From an uncultured Nitrospira sp. (GTDB lineage Bacteria > Nitrospirota > Nitrospiria > Nitrospirales > Nitrospiraceae): a stretch of DNA of 64,000 nucleotides. A model generated the notes under the pieces. That model ran no database searches, had not been told where the DNA came from, and saw only the letters and a list, made by a program, of their open reading frames with translations. The position numbers and the translations under genes were made by a program. The stretch is from positions 24,842 through 88,841 of the forward strand of contig CABVSR010000014.1 of assembly GCA_902500995.1 (NCBI GenBank), written 5' to 3'. Below, piece by piece: positions 43,759 to 53,488 of this stretch; position 1 is the stretch's first letter; each line of letters begins with the position of its first letter.

Positions 43759-43929
43759 ACACCCTCTCCCTTCTTGTTTCTTGCCACAAGCCCGAACAGC
43801 CGGCAGCAAGGCGTGACGTTTCTCCGACCTGCAGGGTTCAACGCGCGCACCGATGAAGGGTTGACGACAAACAGCCCGCGTTGACCGGCAGAGTCCTGTT
43901 TGGCCCCTCGCAGGAGTTTGACGAGCCTC

Positions 43930-43958
43930 TTGCGAATTCCCTACCGCTTGACTATTGT
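43930..43958 (+). promoter_or_regulatory. Promoter placing the desaturase transcript start at or near its ATG
   Basis: TTGCGA (43930-43935), 17-base spacer, TATTGT (43953-43958). The expected start point, about 7 bases downstream, falls on the ATG at 43965, and no Shine-Dalgarno sequence is present. A leaderless mRNA is therefore possible. Confidence 0.4.
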
Positions 43959-43964
43959 AGCGCC

Positions 43965-44834
43965 ATGCAACAAGTTTCCCCGACCCCGGTTCCGGCGCAT
44001 GTCGTCCACCGCGTGCATCATAAGTTCTGGACCTACCTCCTCTTCTGGTCGATCGTCGCAGGCTCGGTGATTTGTGTCCCGGGTTATGGCTGGTTGTACG
44101 GTTATTCCTGGCTGGATTGGACAATGTTTGCCGTCTTGTACCTGGTAACCGGCCTGGGCATCACCGTCGGCTACCACCGGCTGTTGACGCACCGCAGCTT
44201 CGAGTGTCCCGATTGGGTGAAGGCCTGCCTGCTGGTCGCCGGCGGATGGGCGCTCCAGAATTCAGGGGCGAAATGGACGGCAGATCATTTGCGTCACCAT
44301 GCGCATTGTGACGATCCGGCCGATCCCTACAATGCCAAGCGAGGGTTCTGGTACAGCCATTGCGGCTGGCTTCTTAATCCTGTGCCTTGCAACGATGAAC
44401 GGTTTGGTTCCCGGGTGATGCAGGACCCGGTGGCGATGTGGCAACACCGCAATTATGCGGTGATCGTCCTGATCGGCCTCGCCCTCCCTTTTGTCGTGGG
44501 CTTCCTGCACAACGGCTGGCAGGGCGGCATTGGAGGGTTCATGCTGGCCGGCGTCGGACGTACCTTTGCGGTCCTGAATTCGACGTTCTGCATTAATTCA
44601 GTCTGCCACATCTGGGGCGAGCAGCCCTATGGCACGGCCGATTCGAGCCGCAACTCCTGGTTCGTCTCCCTCCTCACCTTCGGCGAGGGGTATCATAATT
44701 ACCATCACACCTACCCGAGCGATTACCGCAACGGACCGCTCTGGTACAATTTCGATCCGTCGAAGTGGCTGATCTATGTTTTATCGAAGTTAGGGCTGGC
44801 CTCCTCGCTCCGCACCGCTTCTCCCGGCGGTTGA
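43965..44834 (+). CDS. Membrane acyl-CoA/acyl-lipid delta-9-type fatty acid desaturase
   Basis: The 289-residue protein introduces a double bond into fatty acyl chains using a di-iron site. Its three His boxes are all visible: HRLLTHRSF (HX4H), HLRHHAHCDDP (HxxHH) and YHNYHH (HxxHH). Four membrane helices flank them. The start at ATG 43965 gives the usual N-terminus; a TTG 84 bases upstream would extend through the promoter and is less likely. It would adjust membrane fluidity. Confidence 0.92.
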   Translation: MQQVSPTPVPAHVVHRVHHKFWTYLLFWSIVAGSVICVPGYGWLYGYSWLDWTMFAVLYLVTGLGITVGYHRLLTHRSFECPDWVKACLLVAGGWALQNSGAKWTADHLRHHAHCDDPADPYNAKRGFWYSHCGWLLNPVPCNDERFGSRVMQDPVAMWQHRNYAVIVLIGLALPFVVGFLHNGWQGGIGGFMLAGVGRTFAVLNSTFCINSVCHIWGEQPYGTADSSRNSWFVSLLTFGEGYHNYHHTYPSDYRNGPLWYNFDPSKWLIYVLSKLGLASSLRTASPGG

Positions 44835-45128
44835 ACCATAGTTCGCTGCGGTTCCTGCGCGTCTCTCCCGCCTCAAACTATTTTCTCGAAGGGCTTGAAA
44901 CCGGTAGTAATCAGGTCTGCCATCTGTTACGATGCACACTGTTCCTATGACGGGCCGCATGGGAATCACAGTCTCGAATGGCCCTTTACCGATGTTGTTT
45001 GTTACCGAGAAGTTGATCGGAAGTCAGACCCAAGTCGCCCCTACCATCGCGCCTTCGGCCCGCTCATTCCCCTCATACCCCTGTTCTCGCGTCGCCGACA
45101 ATGTCATTTTTCAAAAGGAGAGACCCCT
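44835..45128 (+). other. Long non-coding upstream region of the RRM protein
   Basis: This 294-base stretch lies between the desaturase stop and the RRM gene. No credible frame with a ribosome site is present. It may include a long 5' untranslated leader, as is common for cold-induced RNA-binding proteins, but no promoter could be placed with confidence and no structure was established. Confidence 0.3.
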
Positions 45129-45449
45129 ATGGGTAACAAATTGTATGTCGGCGGACTGCCGTATGCTGCCACTGAATCGCAACTGAGCAACTTGTTTTCC
45201 GCTCACGGCACCGTTGAATCGGCGCGCGTGATCACGGACAAGTTCACGGGACAGTCCCGCGGCTTCGGCTTTGTGGAAATGTCTTCGGAAGAAGAAGCGA
45301 AGGCAGCCATCACGGCCTTGAACGGCTCGGATATGGATGGCCGGCAGCTCACCGTCAATGAAGCGAAGCCGCAAGAGCCTCGCTCCGGTGGCGGCGGGGG
45401 TGGACGGTTCGGCGGCGGCGAAAGCCGCGGCGGGCGCAACCGCTTCTAA
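45129..45449 (+). CDS. RRM-domain RNA-binding protein (cold-inducible, glycine-rich type)
   Basis: The 106-residue protein has one RRM: RNP2 LYVGGLPY at the start and RNP1 RGFGFVEM near residue 41, ending at LTVNEAKP. A short Gly/Arg-rich tail (GGGGGGRFGGG) follows. This matches the small bacterial and cyanobacterial Rbp proteins that bind RNA, often in the cold. AAAAGGAGAG lies 7 bases before the ATG. A terminator follows directly. Confidence 0.95.
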   Translation: MGNKLYVGGLPYAATESQLSNLFSAHGTVESARVITDKFTGQSRGFGFVEMSSEEEAKAAITALNGSDMDGRQLTVNEAKPQEPRSGGGGGGRFGGGESRGGRNRF

Positions 45450-45471
45450 GCACGACGAGATTCGTCTCGCG

Positions 45472-45504
45472 GGGGCGCTTCAACCGAAGCGCCCCTTTTT
45501 TTTT
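45472..45504 (+). terminator. Rho-independent terminator after the RRM gene
   Basis: GGGGCGCTTC (45472-45481) pairs perfectly with GAAGCGCCCC (45486-45495) around AACC, followed by nine T residues. It lies between convergent genes and could act for both. Confidence 0.93.
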
Positions 45505-45513
45505 GCGGCAACC

Positions 45514-45930
45514 TCACTGCTCATCAGGCCGGCTTCGCAAGCTCTTGAGACGGCCCCGTTTGGATTTGTCGTCCAACCGTTTTTTCTTCGACCCTGCCGT
45601 CGGTTTGGTGGGACGGCGGGATTTCCGGGGAATCGCAACCTGGCGTATCAATTCCACAAGACGCTCGAAGGCCAGCGCGCGGTTCCGCTCCTGGCTCCGC
45701 GTGTCCTGTGCTTTGATGATGACGATCCCCTCGCGAGACACTCGATGATCCCGCAACGCCAGAAGTCGCTCTTTGTACCAGGGAGGAAGAGAGGACGCCC
45801 GTATATCGAACCGCAGATGAATCGCCGACGCAACCTTGTTGACATGCTGCCCGCCGGCACCTTGCGCCCGCACGGCCGTCAACTCGATTTCCTCATCCGG
45901 AATCGAGACATGTGCCGAAATAATCAACAT
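45514..45930 (-). CDS. arfB: Alternative ribosome-rescue factor ArfB (peptidyl-tRNA hydrolase YaeJ)
   Basis: ArfB enters stalled ribosomes and hydrolyses the peptidyl-tRNA. The 138-residue protein closely follows the E. coli pattern: IELTAVRAQGAGGQHVNK with the catalytic GGQ, AIHLRFDIRASSLP, and a basic Lys/Arg tail that fills the empty mRNA channel. I chose the ATG at 45930, as MLIISAHVSIPDEE mirrors the known N-terminus; another ATG 15 bases upstream is possible. It converges on the RRM gene across the shared terminator. Confidence 0.95.
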   Translation of the reverse strand: MLIISAHVSIPDEEIELTAVRAQGAGGQHVNKVASAIHLRFDIRASSLPPWYKERLLALRDHRVSREGIVIIKAQDTRSQERNRALAFERLVELIRQVAIPRKSRRPTKPTAGSKKKRLDDKSKRGRLKSLRSRPDEQ

Positions 45931-46085
45931 ACTATTTTGTCCCATCGCGGGTCGACAAGAACCTACCCGGCCCCGCCGTGGGAGTCAATCGAGCGCCGGC
46001 GCAACCGGCAAGCCGTCTGCGACCTGGTGCATCCGCCCACCGGAACAGGTTAAACTAGTAGGGCAATACCCTCCGATCACCCGGC

Positions 46086-47873
46086 ATGTTTGCGCTCCCG
46101 ACGACGACCGTGCACACCACGGCAATTCATACCAGCAGCAAGCGGACGGAGCGGATCCTGCCCATCCTCCTCCTGCTCTGCTTCGCCATTGCGACCGCCG
46201 TGGGGTTGTATGCGCTGTCCTATTTGCGCGCCCTGCTGGTTGCTGAACGAGGAAGCGAACTCGCCGTGAATGCCGCGGCCGTCGCAGAGACGCTCGATCG
46301 AGTCCTCTTCGAGCGGTATGGCGATATTCAGTTGTTCGCCAACGACGGCGTGATCCGGGAAGGAGCTCCAGAGGAAAAGCGCGAGCGGCTCCAGCACTAC
46401 AGCCGGCTCTATTGGTATTACTCATGGTTGGGGATCACCGATGCCGACGGCACCGTCATCGCCTCCACCGACGCGCCCTCGTCACAGGGAGCACCGGCGA
46501 TCACTCCTGACACGTTCGATGCCGTGCGTCGATCAGGAACCATTCACTTCGAACCGGCAGCAGCCTTCGTCACTCCGCAACAACAGAAGGCGGTCGGCTT
46601 CATGGCGCCGATCTACGGAGCACGTGGAGAGTTTCGCGGCGTGATGGCCAGCCTCGTTCCGATCGACAATCTCCGCTCGATTTTTGAACAGGAAGGCAGA
46701 TTGCGCTACGGGCAGGATACCTATGACTGGCTGCTGCTCACCCGGGACGGAGCCCTCATTGCCGAAAAACAGGCTTCTACCGGCAGCACAAGCGGCCCGG
46801 CTATACTGGACATTCCCTCCAAAGCTAGAGCCGCCTCCGACCGGAATCAATCGGGGTACGTCGAAGAAGTCCATCATCGCCGGGGGCATTCGGTTGTCAC
46901 GGGGTATGCCTCGACCAGGGGCTATCGTGAATTTCCCGGATTCGATTGGATTGTGTTGTTCCGCCAGACCCACGACCAGGTCTATGCGCCTGTCGATCGA
47001 TTGTTGTGGACGGTCGGCGGCATCGGCATTCTCGTCATCTTGCCCTTGACGGGCTACGGCATCTTGGTTTCGTGGAAACTGGGACGCGAGCGAACCGAGC
47101 TGATCGCGACGCGGCAGGACCTTGAACGATCGGTGGCCGAGCTGGGGCGCTCCAATGCCGATCTCCAGCAATTCGCCTATGTGGCGTCGCATGATCTCCA
47201 GGAGCCCCTGCGCATGGTCGGCAGCTACACCCAGCTGCTGGCGAAGCGTTATAAAGGCCGATTGGACGCCGATGCGGACGAGTTCATCGCCTATGCCGTC
47301 GATGGCGCAACCCGCATGCAAAAGCTCATTCAGGACCTGCTCGCCTATTCCCGTGTCAGCACGGGCAGCCAACCGCTTACACCCACTCCCATGGGAGCGG
47401 TACTCTCCTACGCGCAAGATAATCTGCTGAGCGCCATCAAGGAAAGCCGGGCGGTGATCACGCACGACCGCCTGCCGACCGTCACAGGCGATGCCAAGCA
47501 GCTGGCGCAGGTGTTTCAAAATCTCCTGAGTAACGCTATCAAATTCCACGGGGATCAGCCGCCTCGTATTCACATTTCCGCTGAACGGAAACAGGACGAA
47601 TGGCTGTTTTCGGTTCGCGACGAGGGAATCGGAATCGAACCGCAATATGCCGGCCGGATTTTCGTCATTTTTCAACGGCTCCATACGCGGGCGGAATACC
47701 CGGGCACCGGCATTGGCCTGGCGATCTGCAAGAAGATTGTCGAACGTCATGGGGGGCGCGTGTGGGTGGAATCCGAGTCCGGCAAAGGCGCCACCTTCTG
47801 GTTCAGCATTCCAGACCCTCTCCACAAGAACTCCGTCACCCGCTCGCCAGGCGGAGCCACGGAGACCGTATGA
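46086..47873 (+). CDS. Membrane histidine kinase with extracytoplasmic CACHE-like sensor
   Basis: The 595-residue kinase has two membrane helices (about 24-46 and 306-330) around a 260-residue periplasmic sensor resembling a dCACHE domain (WYYSWLGITDADGTVIAST). Then come a short coiled coil and a HisKA domain with His369 in YVASHDLQEPLRMV, the form found in phytochrome-like kinases. The ATPase has NLLSNAIKFHG, DEGIGIEPQYAGRIF and GTGIGLAICKKIVERHGG. It is followed by a receiver gene 30 bases downstream, its likely phosphorylation partner. Confidence 0.92.
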   Translation: MFALPTTTVHTTAIHTSSKRTERILPILLLLCFAIATAVGLYALSYLRALLVAERGSELAVNAAAVAETLDRVLFERYGDIQLFANDGVIREGAPEEKRERLQHYSRLYWYYSWLGITDADGTVIASTDAPSSQGAPAITPDTFDAVRRSGTIHFEPAAAFVTPQQQKAVGFMAPIYGARGEFRGVMASLVPIDNLRSIFEQEGRLRYGQDTYDWLLLTRDGALIAEKQASTGSTSGPAILDIPSKARAASDRNQSGYVEEVHHRRGHSVVTGYASTRGYREFPGFDWIVLFRQTHDQVYAPVDRLLWTVGGIGILVILPLTGYGILVSWKLGRERTELIATRQDLERSVAELGRSNADLQQFAYVASHDLQEPLRMVGSYTQLLAKRYKGRLDADADEFIAYAVDGATRMQKLIQDLLAYSRVSTGSQPLTPTPMGAVLSYAQDNLLSAIKESRAVITHDRLPTVTGDAKQLAQVFQNLLSNAIKFHGDQPPRIHISAERKQDEWLFSVRDEGIGIEPQYAGRIFVIFQRLHTRAEYPGTGIGLAICKKIVERHGGRVWVESESGKGATFWFSIPDPLHKNSVTRSPGGATETV

Positions 47874-47903
47874 TTCACCCCTGCAGGCAAAGGAGCCATC
47901 GCG

Positions 47904-48368
47904 ATGGTCATTCCCGAACTGGTGAAGCCGATTGAAATTCTCTTGGTGGAAGACAATCCCGGAGATGTTCGCCTGACCATTGAGGCCTTGAAGGAGGCCA
48001 AGGTGATCAATCATCTGACCGTCGTGAAGGACGGCATCGAGGCCTTGGCCTTTCTCCGGCGGCAGGGATCGCACAGCTCGGCGCCCCGCCCGCACCTCAT
48101 CGTGCTGGATCTGAATTTGCCGAGAAAAGACGGCCGTGAAGTCCTGGCCGACATCAAGGCGGACGACAACTTGAAACGTATCCCGGTGGTTGTGCTCACC
48201 ACGTCTCAAGACGAACAGGATGTGCTGAAGAGCTACAATCTTCACGCCAACTGCTATATTACGAAGCCGGTCGATCTGGATCAGTTCGTCCGGGTGGTCC
48301 GATCGATCGAAGATTTTTGGCTCGGGATCGTCGTACTGCCGGCGCCACACCAGCACGGAGCCGCATGA
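47904..48368 (+). CDS. Single-domain response regulator (Rcp1/CheY-like)
   Basis: The 154-residue protein is a receiver domain only. [13 protein letters not shown] carries the acidic pocket, [13 protein letters not shown] the phosphoacceptor Asp, VVLTTS the Thr switch and [11 protein letters not shown] the Lys. The NPGDVRLT form and its length mark the Rcp1 type, which pairs with phytochrome-like kinases such as the one just upstream. AAGGAG precedes the ATG. Its stop overlaps the next ATG (ATGA). Confidence 0.94.
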   Translation: MVIPELVKPIEILLVEDNPGDVRLTIEALKEAKVINHLTVVKDGIEALAFLRRQGSHSSAPRPHLIVLDLNLPRKDGREVLADIKADDNLKRIPVVVLTTSQDEQDVLKSYNLHANCYITKPVDLDQFVRVVRSIEDFWLGIVVLPAPHQHGAA

Positions 48369-51367
48369 ATACCCGACCCATCCATGTCTTGTTGATCGAG
48401 GATAACCCGGGCGACATTCGCCTGCTGCGCGAGCTCATCGGGGAAACCAGCGGGCAGTTCAGCCTCACGCAAGCAGGCCGGCTCGACGAGGGAATCCGCT
48501 GTCTCAGTGAGGCTTCCATCGATGTCATTCTCCTGGACCTCTCGTTGCCTGATAGCCAGGGGGTGAATACCCTGATCAGAATGCATGCCGCAGCGCATGG
48601 GATTCCGATCGTACTGATGACCGGGCTGGAGGATGAAGAGCTCGGCCTCCACCTCATCCAAGCCGGCGCGCAAGACTATCTCATCAAGGGACAGACATCC
48701 GCGCCCCTCCTGTCGCGCGCGTTGCGGTATGCCGTTGGACGGAAGCGGCTGGAGGAAGAATTGCGCGAACAGACGCGGTTCCTCCAATCCGTGCTGAACA
48801 GCATGGCGGACGGCGTGGTGATGGCCGATGAAACGGGAACCTATCGAGTCTGGAATCCCGCGGCAGAGCACATTCTGGGAAGCTGCCCGGTCAAAAGAAC
48901 CGTCGGGCAATGGTCGGAAGCCTTCAATATCTTGCACCCTGACAAGGTGACACCCTATCGATCCGAAGACATCCCGCTGGCACGAGCCATCCGTGGAGAA
49001 TCTGTCACCGGTGCGACGCTTTTTCTCAAACGCCGGAATCAGCCTGACGGGTTGTGGCTGGATGTCTCGGCCCGGCCATTGCGGGATGAGATGGGGTTGG
49101 TCAAAGGCGGCGTGGTGGTGTTTCGTGACATCAGCGAGGCCAGACGCATCGATGACGCGCTACGGGACAGCGAGGAACGCTACCGGTTGCTGATCACCAA
49201 AGCCAACGACATTATCTATAGAACGGATGCATTGGGCCGGTTTACCTTCGTGAACCCGGTCGCGATGCGCATCATGAAGTATACGGAACCAGAACTGTTG
49301 GGGCGCCGGTTCATCGAATTGATTCATCCCCAGCATCAGCCGGCGGCGGAACGATTTTATGGGCGGCAATTCATCCGGCAACAGTCCAGCACCTATTACG
49401 AATTCCTGGCCCTTGCCAAGGACGGGAGCGAAGTCTGGATCGGTCAGAACGTGCAAGTCCTACTAGAAGAAGGCACAGTGATCGGCTTTCAGGCGGTGGC
49501 CCGGGACATCACAGAACGCAAAAGGGCGGAGGAGGCGCTGCAGGAGAGTGAAGAACGGCTGCGGTCGATTGTGCAATCAACCGGCGACGCGATCATTCTG
49601 ATGGATACTCGTGGAAACGTCGCATTTTGGAACAGTGGGGCAGAAAAGATCTTCGGCTATACGGCCGGTGAAATCTTCGGTCAGCCGGTGACCCGCATCA
49701 TCCCTGAACGATTGCGCGAGGCCCACCTACGAGGCCTCGCACGGGTCGCCGCAACCGGACGATTGACCATGCAGACCGACATGTTTGAACTGGTAGGCTT
49801 GAGGAGAGACGGCACGGAGTTCCCATTGGAGCTCAGCCTGGCGACATGGACAACCAAATCAAAGCTGTTCATTACCGGCATTATCCGGGATATCAGCGAG
49901 CGCAGGCAGGCAGAGGCGGCATTACGCGAAAGCGAAGACCGCTTTCGAGCGATCATGGACAACAGCCCGGCCCTGATTTTCCTCAAAGATCTGGAAGGGC
50001 GATACCTCCAAGCGAATCGGCAATTTGAAACGGTGTCCCATTTGGCCCAGCAGGATCTTGTCGGCAAGACCGATGCAGAGATTTTTCCGCCGGCCCAGGC
50101 CGCGGCCTTTCGCGACAATGACCGGAAGGTGCTGGAAGCCGACGCCCCCATGCAGTTCGAAGAAATGGCCTTACACGACGACGGTCCCCACACCAGCGTG
50201 GTCGTCAAATTCCCCTTGCGCAATGCCGCGGGCCGCCGCTACGCCTTGTGCGGAATCGCCACCGACATTACCGAGAAGCAACGGGCGGAGGAAATCCGGC
50301 AGCAACTCGCGAAGGATCGTCTCCTCCTGCTGGAATCCACTGGTGAAGGCATCTATGGCATCGACCGGAAAGGGTGCTGCACCTTCCTCAACTCAGCGGC
50401 ATCGCGCATGTTGGGCTACCCGCCCGACGAACTGCTTGGCCAGGATATGCATGAGCGTATCCATCATGCCTCACCGGACGGCGCCTCCTATCCTCGGTCG
50501 CGTTGCCATATCCACGAAACCCTCGCGGATGGCAAAGGGCGTAAGGTCAGTGATGAAGTGTACTGGCGCAAGGACGGAACGTCGTTCCCTGTCGAATACT
50601 CATCCTTCCCGGTCATCGAGCAAGGGCTCGTCACGGCGGCCGTGGTGGTGTTTCTCGACATTACCGACCGGAAGCGGGCCGAGCAGCAACTGACCGCCTC
50701 GCATGATCAGCTCAGGAACCTGACCGCCCGCCTGGAAACCGTGCGAGAGGAAGAACGGATTCTCATCGCGCGCGAGATCCATGACGAGCTGGGCCAGGCG
50801 TTGACGGGCGTCAAACTCGAACTGTCCTTATTACGCGACCAGCTCCCCAACGCGGCGCAGGCCGTCCAGGATCGCCTCAAGTCGATTTCCGGGCTCGTCG
50901 ATAGCACGATTCAGTCGGTTCGAAGAATCGCCACGGATTTACGCCCCATTGTGTTGGATCAGCTGGGCTTGGTCCCCGCCATTGAATGGCAGACGCACGA
51001 ATTCCAGTCGCGCACAGGTATTGAATGCCGGCTCGATATCTTTCTGCGGTCCGCGTCCCTCTCGCAAGCCGCCTCGACCGCGATGTTTAGAATTTTTCAG
51101 GAGATCCTGACGAATGTGGCGCGCCATGCGGAGGCGTCGACCGTGCGGATTACCCTCCAGGAACAGAGCGGCGGGCTGGTGCTTGAAGTGCAAGATAACG
51201 GGCGTGGCATTACCGAATCGGAACTGGCCGATCCTCAGTCTCTGGGCTTGGTCGGCATGCGCGAACGCGCCTTACTGCTCGGCGGCAACATCGCCTTCGC
51301 AGGTCATGCCGGATCGGGAACCACCGTACGAGTAAGGGTTCCTCTCGAACAGCCGCCCCGGGATTGA
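48365..51367 (+). CDS. Hybrid sensor kinase: N-terminal receiver, about five PAS domains, NarL-type kinase core
   Basis: The 1000-residue soluble protein opens with a receiver domain (Asp58 in [11 protein letters not shown]), followed by PAS domains at about 145-260, 275-390, 395-515, 520-640 and 650-770, linked by the usual [16 protein letters not shown]-type connectors. It ends in a HisKA_3 domain with the His in [13 protein letters not shown] and an ATPase with [12 protein letters not shown] and DNGRG. HisKA_3 kinases pair with NarL/FixJ regulators, and one follows 58 bases downstream. The receiver at the front suggests it is fed by the upstream kinase, making a relay. Confidence 0.93.
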   Translation: MNTRPIHVLLIEDNPGDIRLLRELIGETSGQFSLTQAGRLDEGIRCLSEASIDVILLDLSLPDSQGVNTLIRMHAAAHGIPIVLMTGLEDEELGLHLIQAGAQDYLIKGQTSAPLLSRALRYAVGRKRLEEELREQTRFLQSVLNSMADGVVMADETGTYRVWNPAAEHILGSCPVKRTVGQWSEAFNILHPDKVTPYRSEDIPLARAIRGESVTGATLFLKRRNQPDGLWLDVSARPLRDEMGLVKGGVVVFRDISEARRIDDALRDSEERYRLLITKANDIIYRTDALGRFTFVNPVAMRIMKYTEPELLGRRFIELIHPQHQPAAERFYGRQFIRQQSSTYYEFLALAKDGSEVWIGQNVQVLLEEGTVIGFQAVARDITERKRAEEALQESEERLRSIVQSTGDAIILMDTRGNVAFWNSGAEKIFGYTAGEIFGQPVTRIIPERLREAHLRGLARVAATGRLTMQTDMFELVGLRRDGTEFPLELSLATWTTKSKLFITGIIRDISERRQAEAALRESEDRFRAIMDNSPALIFLKDLEGRYLQANRQFETVSHLAQQDLVGKTDAEIFPPAQAAAFRDNDRKVLEADAPMQFEEMALHDDGPHTSVVVKFPLRNAAGRRYALCGIATDITEKQRAEEIRQQLAKDRLLLLESTGEGIYGIDRKGCCTFLNSAASRMLGYPPDELLGQDMHERIHHASPDGASYPRSRCHIHETLADGKGRKVSDEVYWRKDGTSFPVEYSSFPVIEQGLVTAAVVVFLDITDRKRAEQQLTASHDQLRNLTARLETVREEERILIAREIHDELGQALTGVKLELSLLRDQLPNAAQAVQDRLKSISGLVDSTIQSVRRIATDLRPIVLDQLGLVPAIEWQTHEFQSRTGIECRLDIFLRSASLSQAASTAMFRIFQEILTNVARHAEASTVRITLQEQSGGLVLEVQDNGRGITESELADPQSLGLVGMRERALLLGGNIAFAGHAGSGTTVRVRVPLEQPPRD

Positions 51368-51425
51368 TGCCGCGAACAGGGCTGCGCGCCGCCCCCTCGG
51401 GTAGGCGCAACACAGGGAGTCTCTC

Positions 51426-52070
51426 GTGACAAAAATTCTGGTCGTGGATGATCACGCGGTCGTTCGACAGGGCGTCAAACAAATTCTCAACGAGCAGTTT
51501 CAGGGCGCCGTCATCGGGGAAGCGCGAAATGCGGATGAAATGATCGACCGGATCCGTAAGTTCACATGGGACATCGTCGTCCTCGACGTCGGCATGCCGG
51601 GAAAGAGCGGCCTCGACGCCCTGAAGGATCTCAAGCAGGTCTCTCCGAAACTCCCGGTCCTCGTGCTCAGCGCCTATCCCGAAGATCAGTTGGCGCGCCG
51701 GATGCTCAAAGCGGGAGCCGCCGGATATCTCACCAAAGACAGCGCCCCCAACGAATTGGTCCAAGCCATCAGGAAAATCCTGGGAGGGGGGAAATTTGTG
51801 AGCGCCTCCATGGCTGAATTACTCGTCGCCAACCTCAACGATCAGGCCGAGAGACCCCTCCACGAGCTGCTCTCCGACCGCGAATACCAAGTCATGTGTT
51901 TGATCGCCGTCGGGAAAAGCCTCAAAGAGATCGCGGACGATCTCTGCGTGGGCATCAGCACCATCAATACCTATCGGGCGCGCATCCTCGAAAAAATGCA
52001 ATTGAAGAACAACACCGAATTGACGCATTACGCACTCCAGAACCGTCTCGTCAACCGTCTCGTCTCCTGA
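51426..52070 (+). CDS. NarL/FixJ-family response regulator
   Basis: The 214-residue regulator has a receiver (VVDDHAVVRQGV; Asp in IVVLDVGMPGKSG; Lys in AGYLTKDSAP) and a C-terminal LuxR-type helix-turn-helix (LSDREYQVMCLIAVGKSLKEIA, then INTYRARILEKM). The start is GTG behind CAGGGAG. It is the likely output of the HisKA_3 kinase immediately upstream. Confidence 0.94.
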   Translation: MTKILVVDDHAVVRQGVKQILNEQFQGAVIGEARNADEMIDRIRKFTWDIVVLDVGMPGKSGLDALKDLKQVSPKLPVLVLSAYPEDQLARRMLKAGAAGYLTKDSAPNELVQAIRKILGGGKFVSASMAELLVANLNDQAERPLHELLSDREYQVMCLIAVGKSLKEIADDLCVGISTINTYRARILEKMQLKNNTELTHYALQNRLVNRLVS

Positions 52071-52340
52071 ATCCACCCGGTCGGCATTCATCCTCCCTCC
52101 CCCCGAATTTGTAGCACAAACGGCGACAGGCGGAACGGCGAAACGGCGACACTCAATTTGCGCAAAGGGCGATGGTGCGCATTCTCCCTAAGGGGTACAC
52201 CTAACACTGTCGCGTGTCTGGAGTTCTCGAAGCCGCCTTGGACCTCCCAAACGGAATGCAGGAGGTTGGGGCATCCGGTCAGACGCGTGAACGACGCCAG
52301 ATCCGCTGGACGATCGTGGTTTGAAAAGAGGACTCAGCAT

Positions 52341-52616
52341 ATGCACCAGCTCACCCCCATAGAGGAACTGATCACCCTGGAGCTCAAACGGCGCGGGACC
52401 TGCACGCTGGAACTCTTGGCGCAGCGTCTGCAGACCTGCACTTGGAACCAAGTATTCATGGCGGTGGACACCCTGTCGCGCCGAGGGACGATCGTGCTCC
52501 GCCCCCTGCCGCGTTTCCAATACCAGGTGTCTCTCGCACAGAGGGGATCGCATGCCTTTCGACCGGTTGCCGCCATGCCGGCCGCAGAAGGTCTCCTCGT
52601 GGATCGCTGCAGTTGA
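52341..52616 (+). CDS. Small winged-helix-like protein
   Basis: A 91-residue product with AGAGGA before the ATG. Residues 4-65 (IEELITLELKRRGTCTLELLAQRLQTCTWNQVFMAVDTLSRRG in outline, then TIVLRPLPRFQYQVSL) have the helix-helix-helix-wing layout of a small winged-helix DNA-binding domain. The tail is unstructured. No family named. It opens the run of small genes after the kinase cluster. Confidence 0.65.
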   Translation: MHQLTPIEELITLELKRRGTCTLELLAQRLQTCTWNQVFMAVDTLSRRGTIVLRPLPRFQYQVSLAQRGSHAFRPVAAMPAAEGLLVDRCS

Positions 52617-52644
52617 CCCGGTGACACAACAAGGAGAACCGCCG

Positions 52645-53073
52645 ATGAACCCCACCATGCACCCTGCCAAACAACCGGGACGATCGCGAGTGATGATTGT
52701 CGACGCCGAACTGCAGTTCGGACTCAGACTCGCCGATTGCCTGGCCACGAGCGGGTACCACGCAGTGCTCGTGCGGGACCTCGAGTCCACCTTGACTCAA
52801 CTCAGGGAAATTCAGCCGGCGGCGATTCTGCTCAGCCGGGATTCGGGAGCATCATCCCGTAGCACCCCGGAGGGTGAGGCGCTTCGTACCGTCAATGCGC
52901 TATGCCCACAAGCCTCCGTGCTGGCGCTCTCTCAACCGCGGCACCGATCCCCGCGTATGCAGTCCCCGCCCACCGGCGCAAGCCCGGCCGGGGCGAACAG
53001 CCCACGGCTTGAACAGCCGGTGGAAGAAGTGCTGTCGGCGACGCTGGGTATCCCTTGCGTACGCCTTCAATAG
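52645..53073 (+). CDS. Degenerate receiver-like protein
   Basis: The 142-residue product starts behind AAGGAG. Residues 18-75 follow the receiver fold (RVMIVDAELQFGLRLADCLATSGYHAVLVRD in outline, then LREIQPAAILLSRDSG), but the strand that should end in the phosphoacceptor Asp reads ILLSRD and only one acidic residue remains in the first loop. The C-terminal half is Pro/Ser-rich and disordered. It probably cannot be phosphorylated in the usual way. Confidence 0.6.
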   Translation: MNPTMHPAKQPGRSRVMIVDAELQFGLRLADCLATSGYHAVLVRDLESTLTQLREIQPAAILLSRDSGASSRSTPEGEALRTVNALCPQASVLALSQPRHRSPRMQSPPTGASPAGANSPRLEQPVEEVLSATLGIPCVRLQ

Positions 53074-53131
53074 GTCACATCCGTGAACAACAGATCAGCA
53101 ACCGACCGCTATCCGGCAAGGAGTCGTGATC

Positions 53132-53446
53132 ATGCCAGAACGTCTGACACCTGCAGCTGACGAACCGATACGAAACATTTCTTCCGCGAGGGGCGGCCGA
53201 TCGCTTTCCAAACGCAAGGACCAGGGGTCGCCTACCCCGGTAGGCGAGGCTCGCGCCACCGACGACGACATCCGTGCGCGAATCGAGAAGCTGGCCTATG
53301 CGCTCTATCAGCAACGAGGACAACAGGACGGGTACGACTGCCAGGACTGGTTGGAGGCTGAACGGATGGTGCAGGCCTCACCTTCCACGCCTCAGAACAA
53401 GGGTGGTTCCAGCCCCTCCGGGAGCTCGGCACTTCACAGCGCCTGA
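53132..53446 (+). CDS. DUF2934-domain protein
   Basis: The 104-residue product contains the short DUF2934 motif, IEKLAYALYQQRGQQDG followed by CQDWLEAERMV, at about 51-79. Both flanks are rich in Ser, Pro and charged residues and look disordered. AAGGAG (53118-53123) fits the ATG at 53132 better than a GTG at 53126. The domain's function is unknown; it occurs in many environmental bacteria. Confidence 0.75.
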   Translation: MPERLTPAADEPIRNISSARGGRSLSKRKDQGSPTPVGEARATDDDIRARIEKLAYALYQQRGQQDGYDCQDWLEAERMVQASPSTPQNKGGSSPSGSSALHSA

Positions 53447-53488
53447 CAGGAAGCGACGCCATGCACTGACTTCTTCAAAGGAGAATGG

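Noticed and set aside
44940-45128. Riboswitch or RNA thermometer upstream of the RRM gene
   Set aside because: No known motif or convincing fold could be seen by eye, so only a long leader is noted.
46533-48356. Open frame of about 607 codons antisense to the histidine kinase and receiver
   Set aside because: It spans two clear genes on the other strand, has no recognisable domain, and arises from codon-position GC bias.
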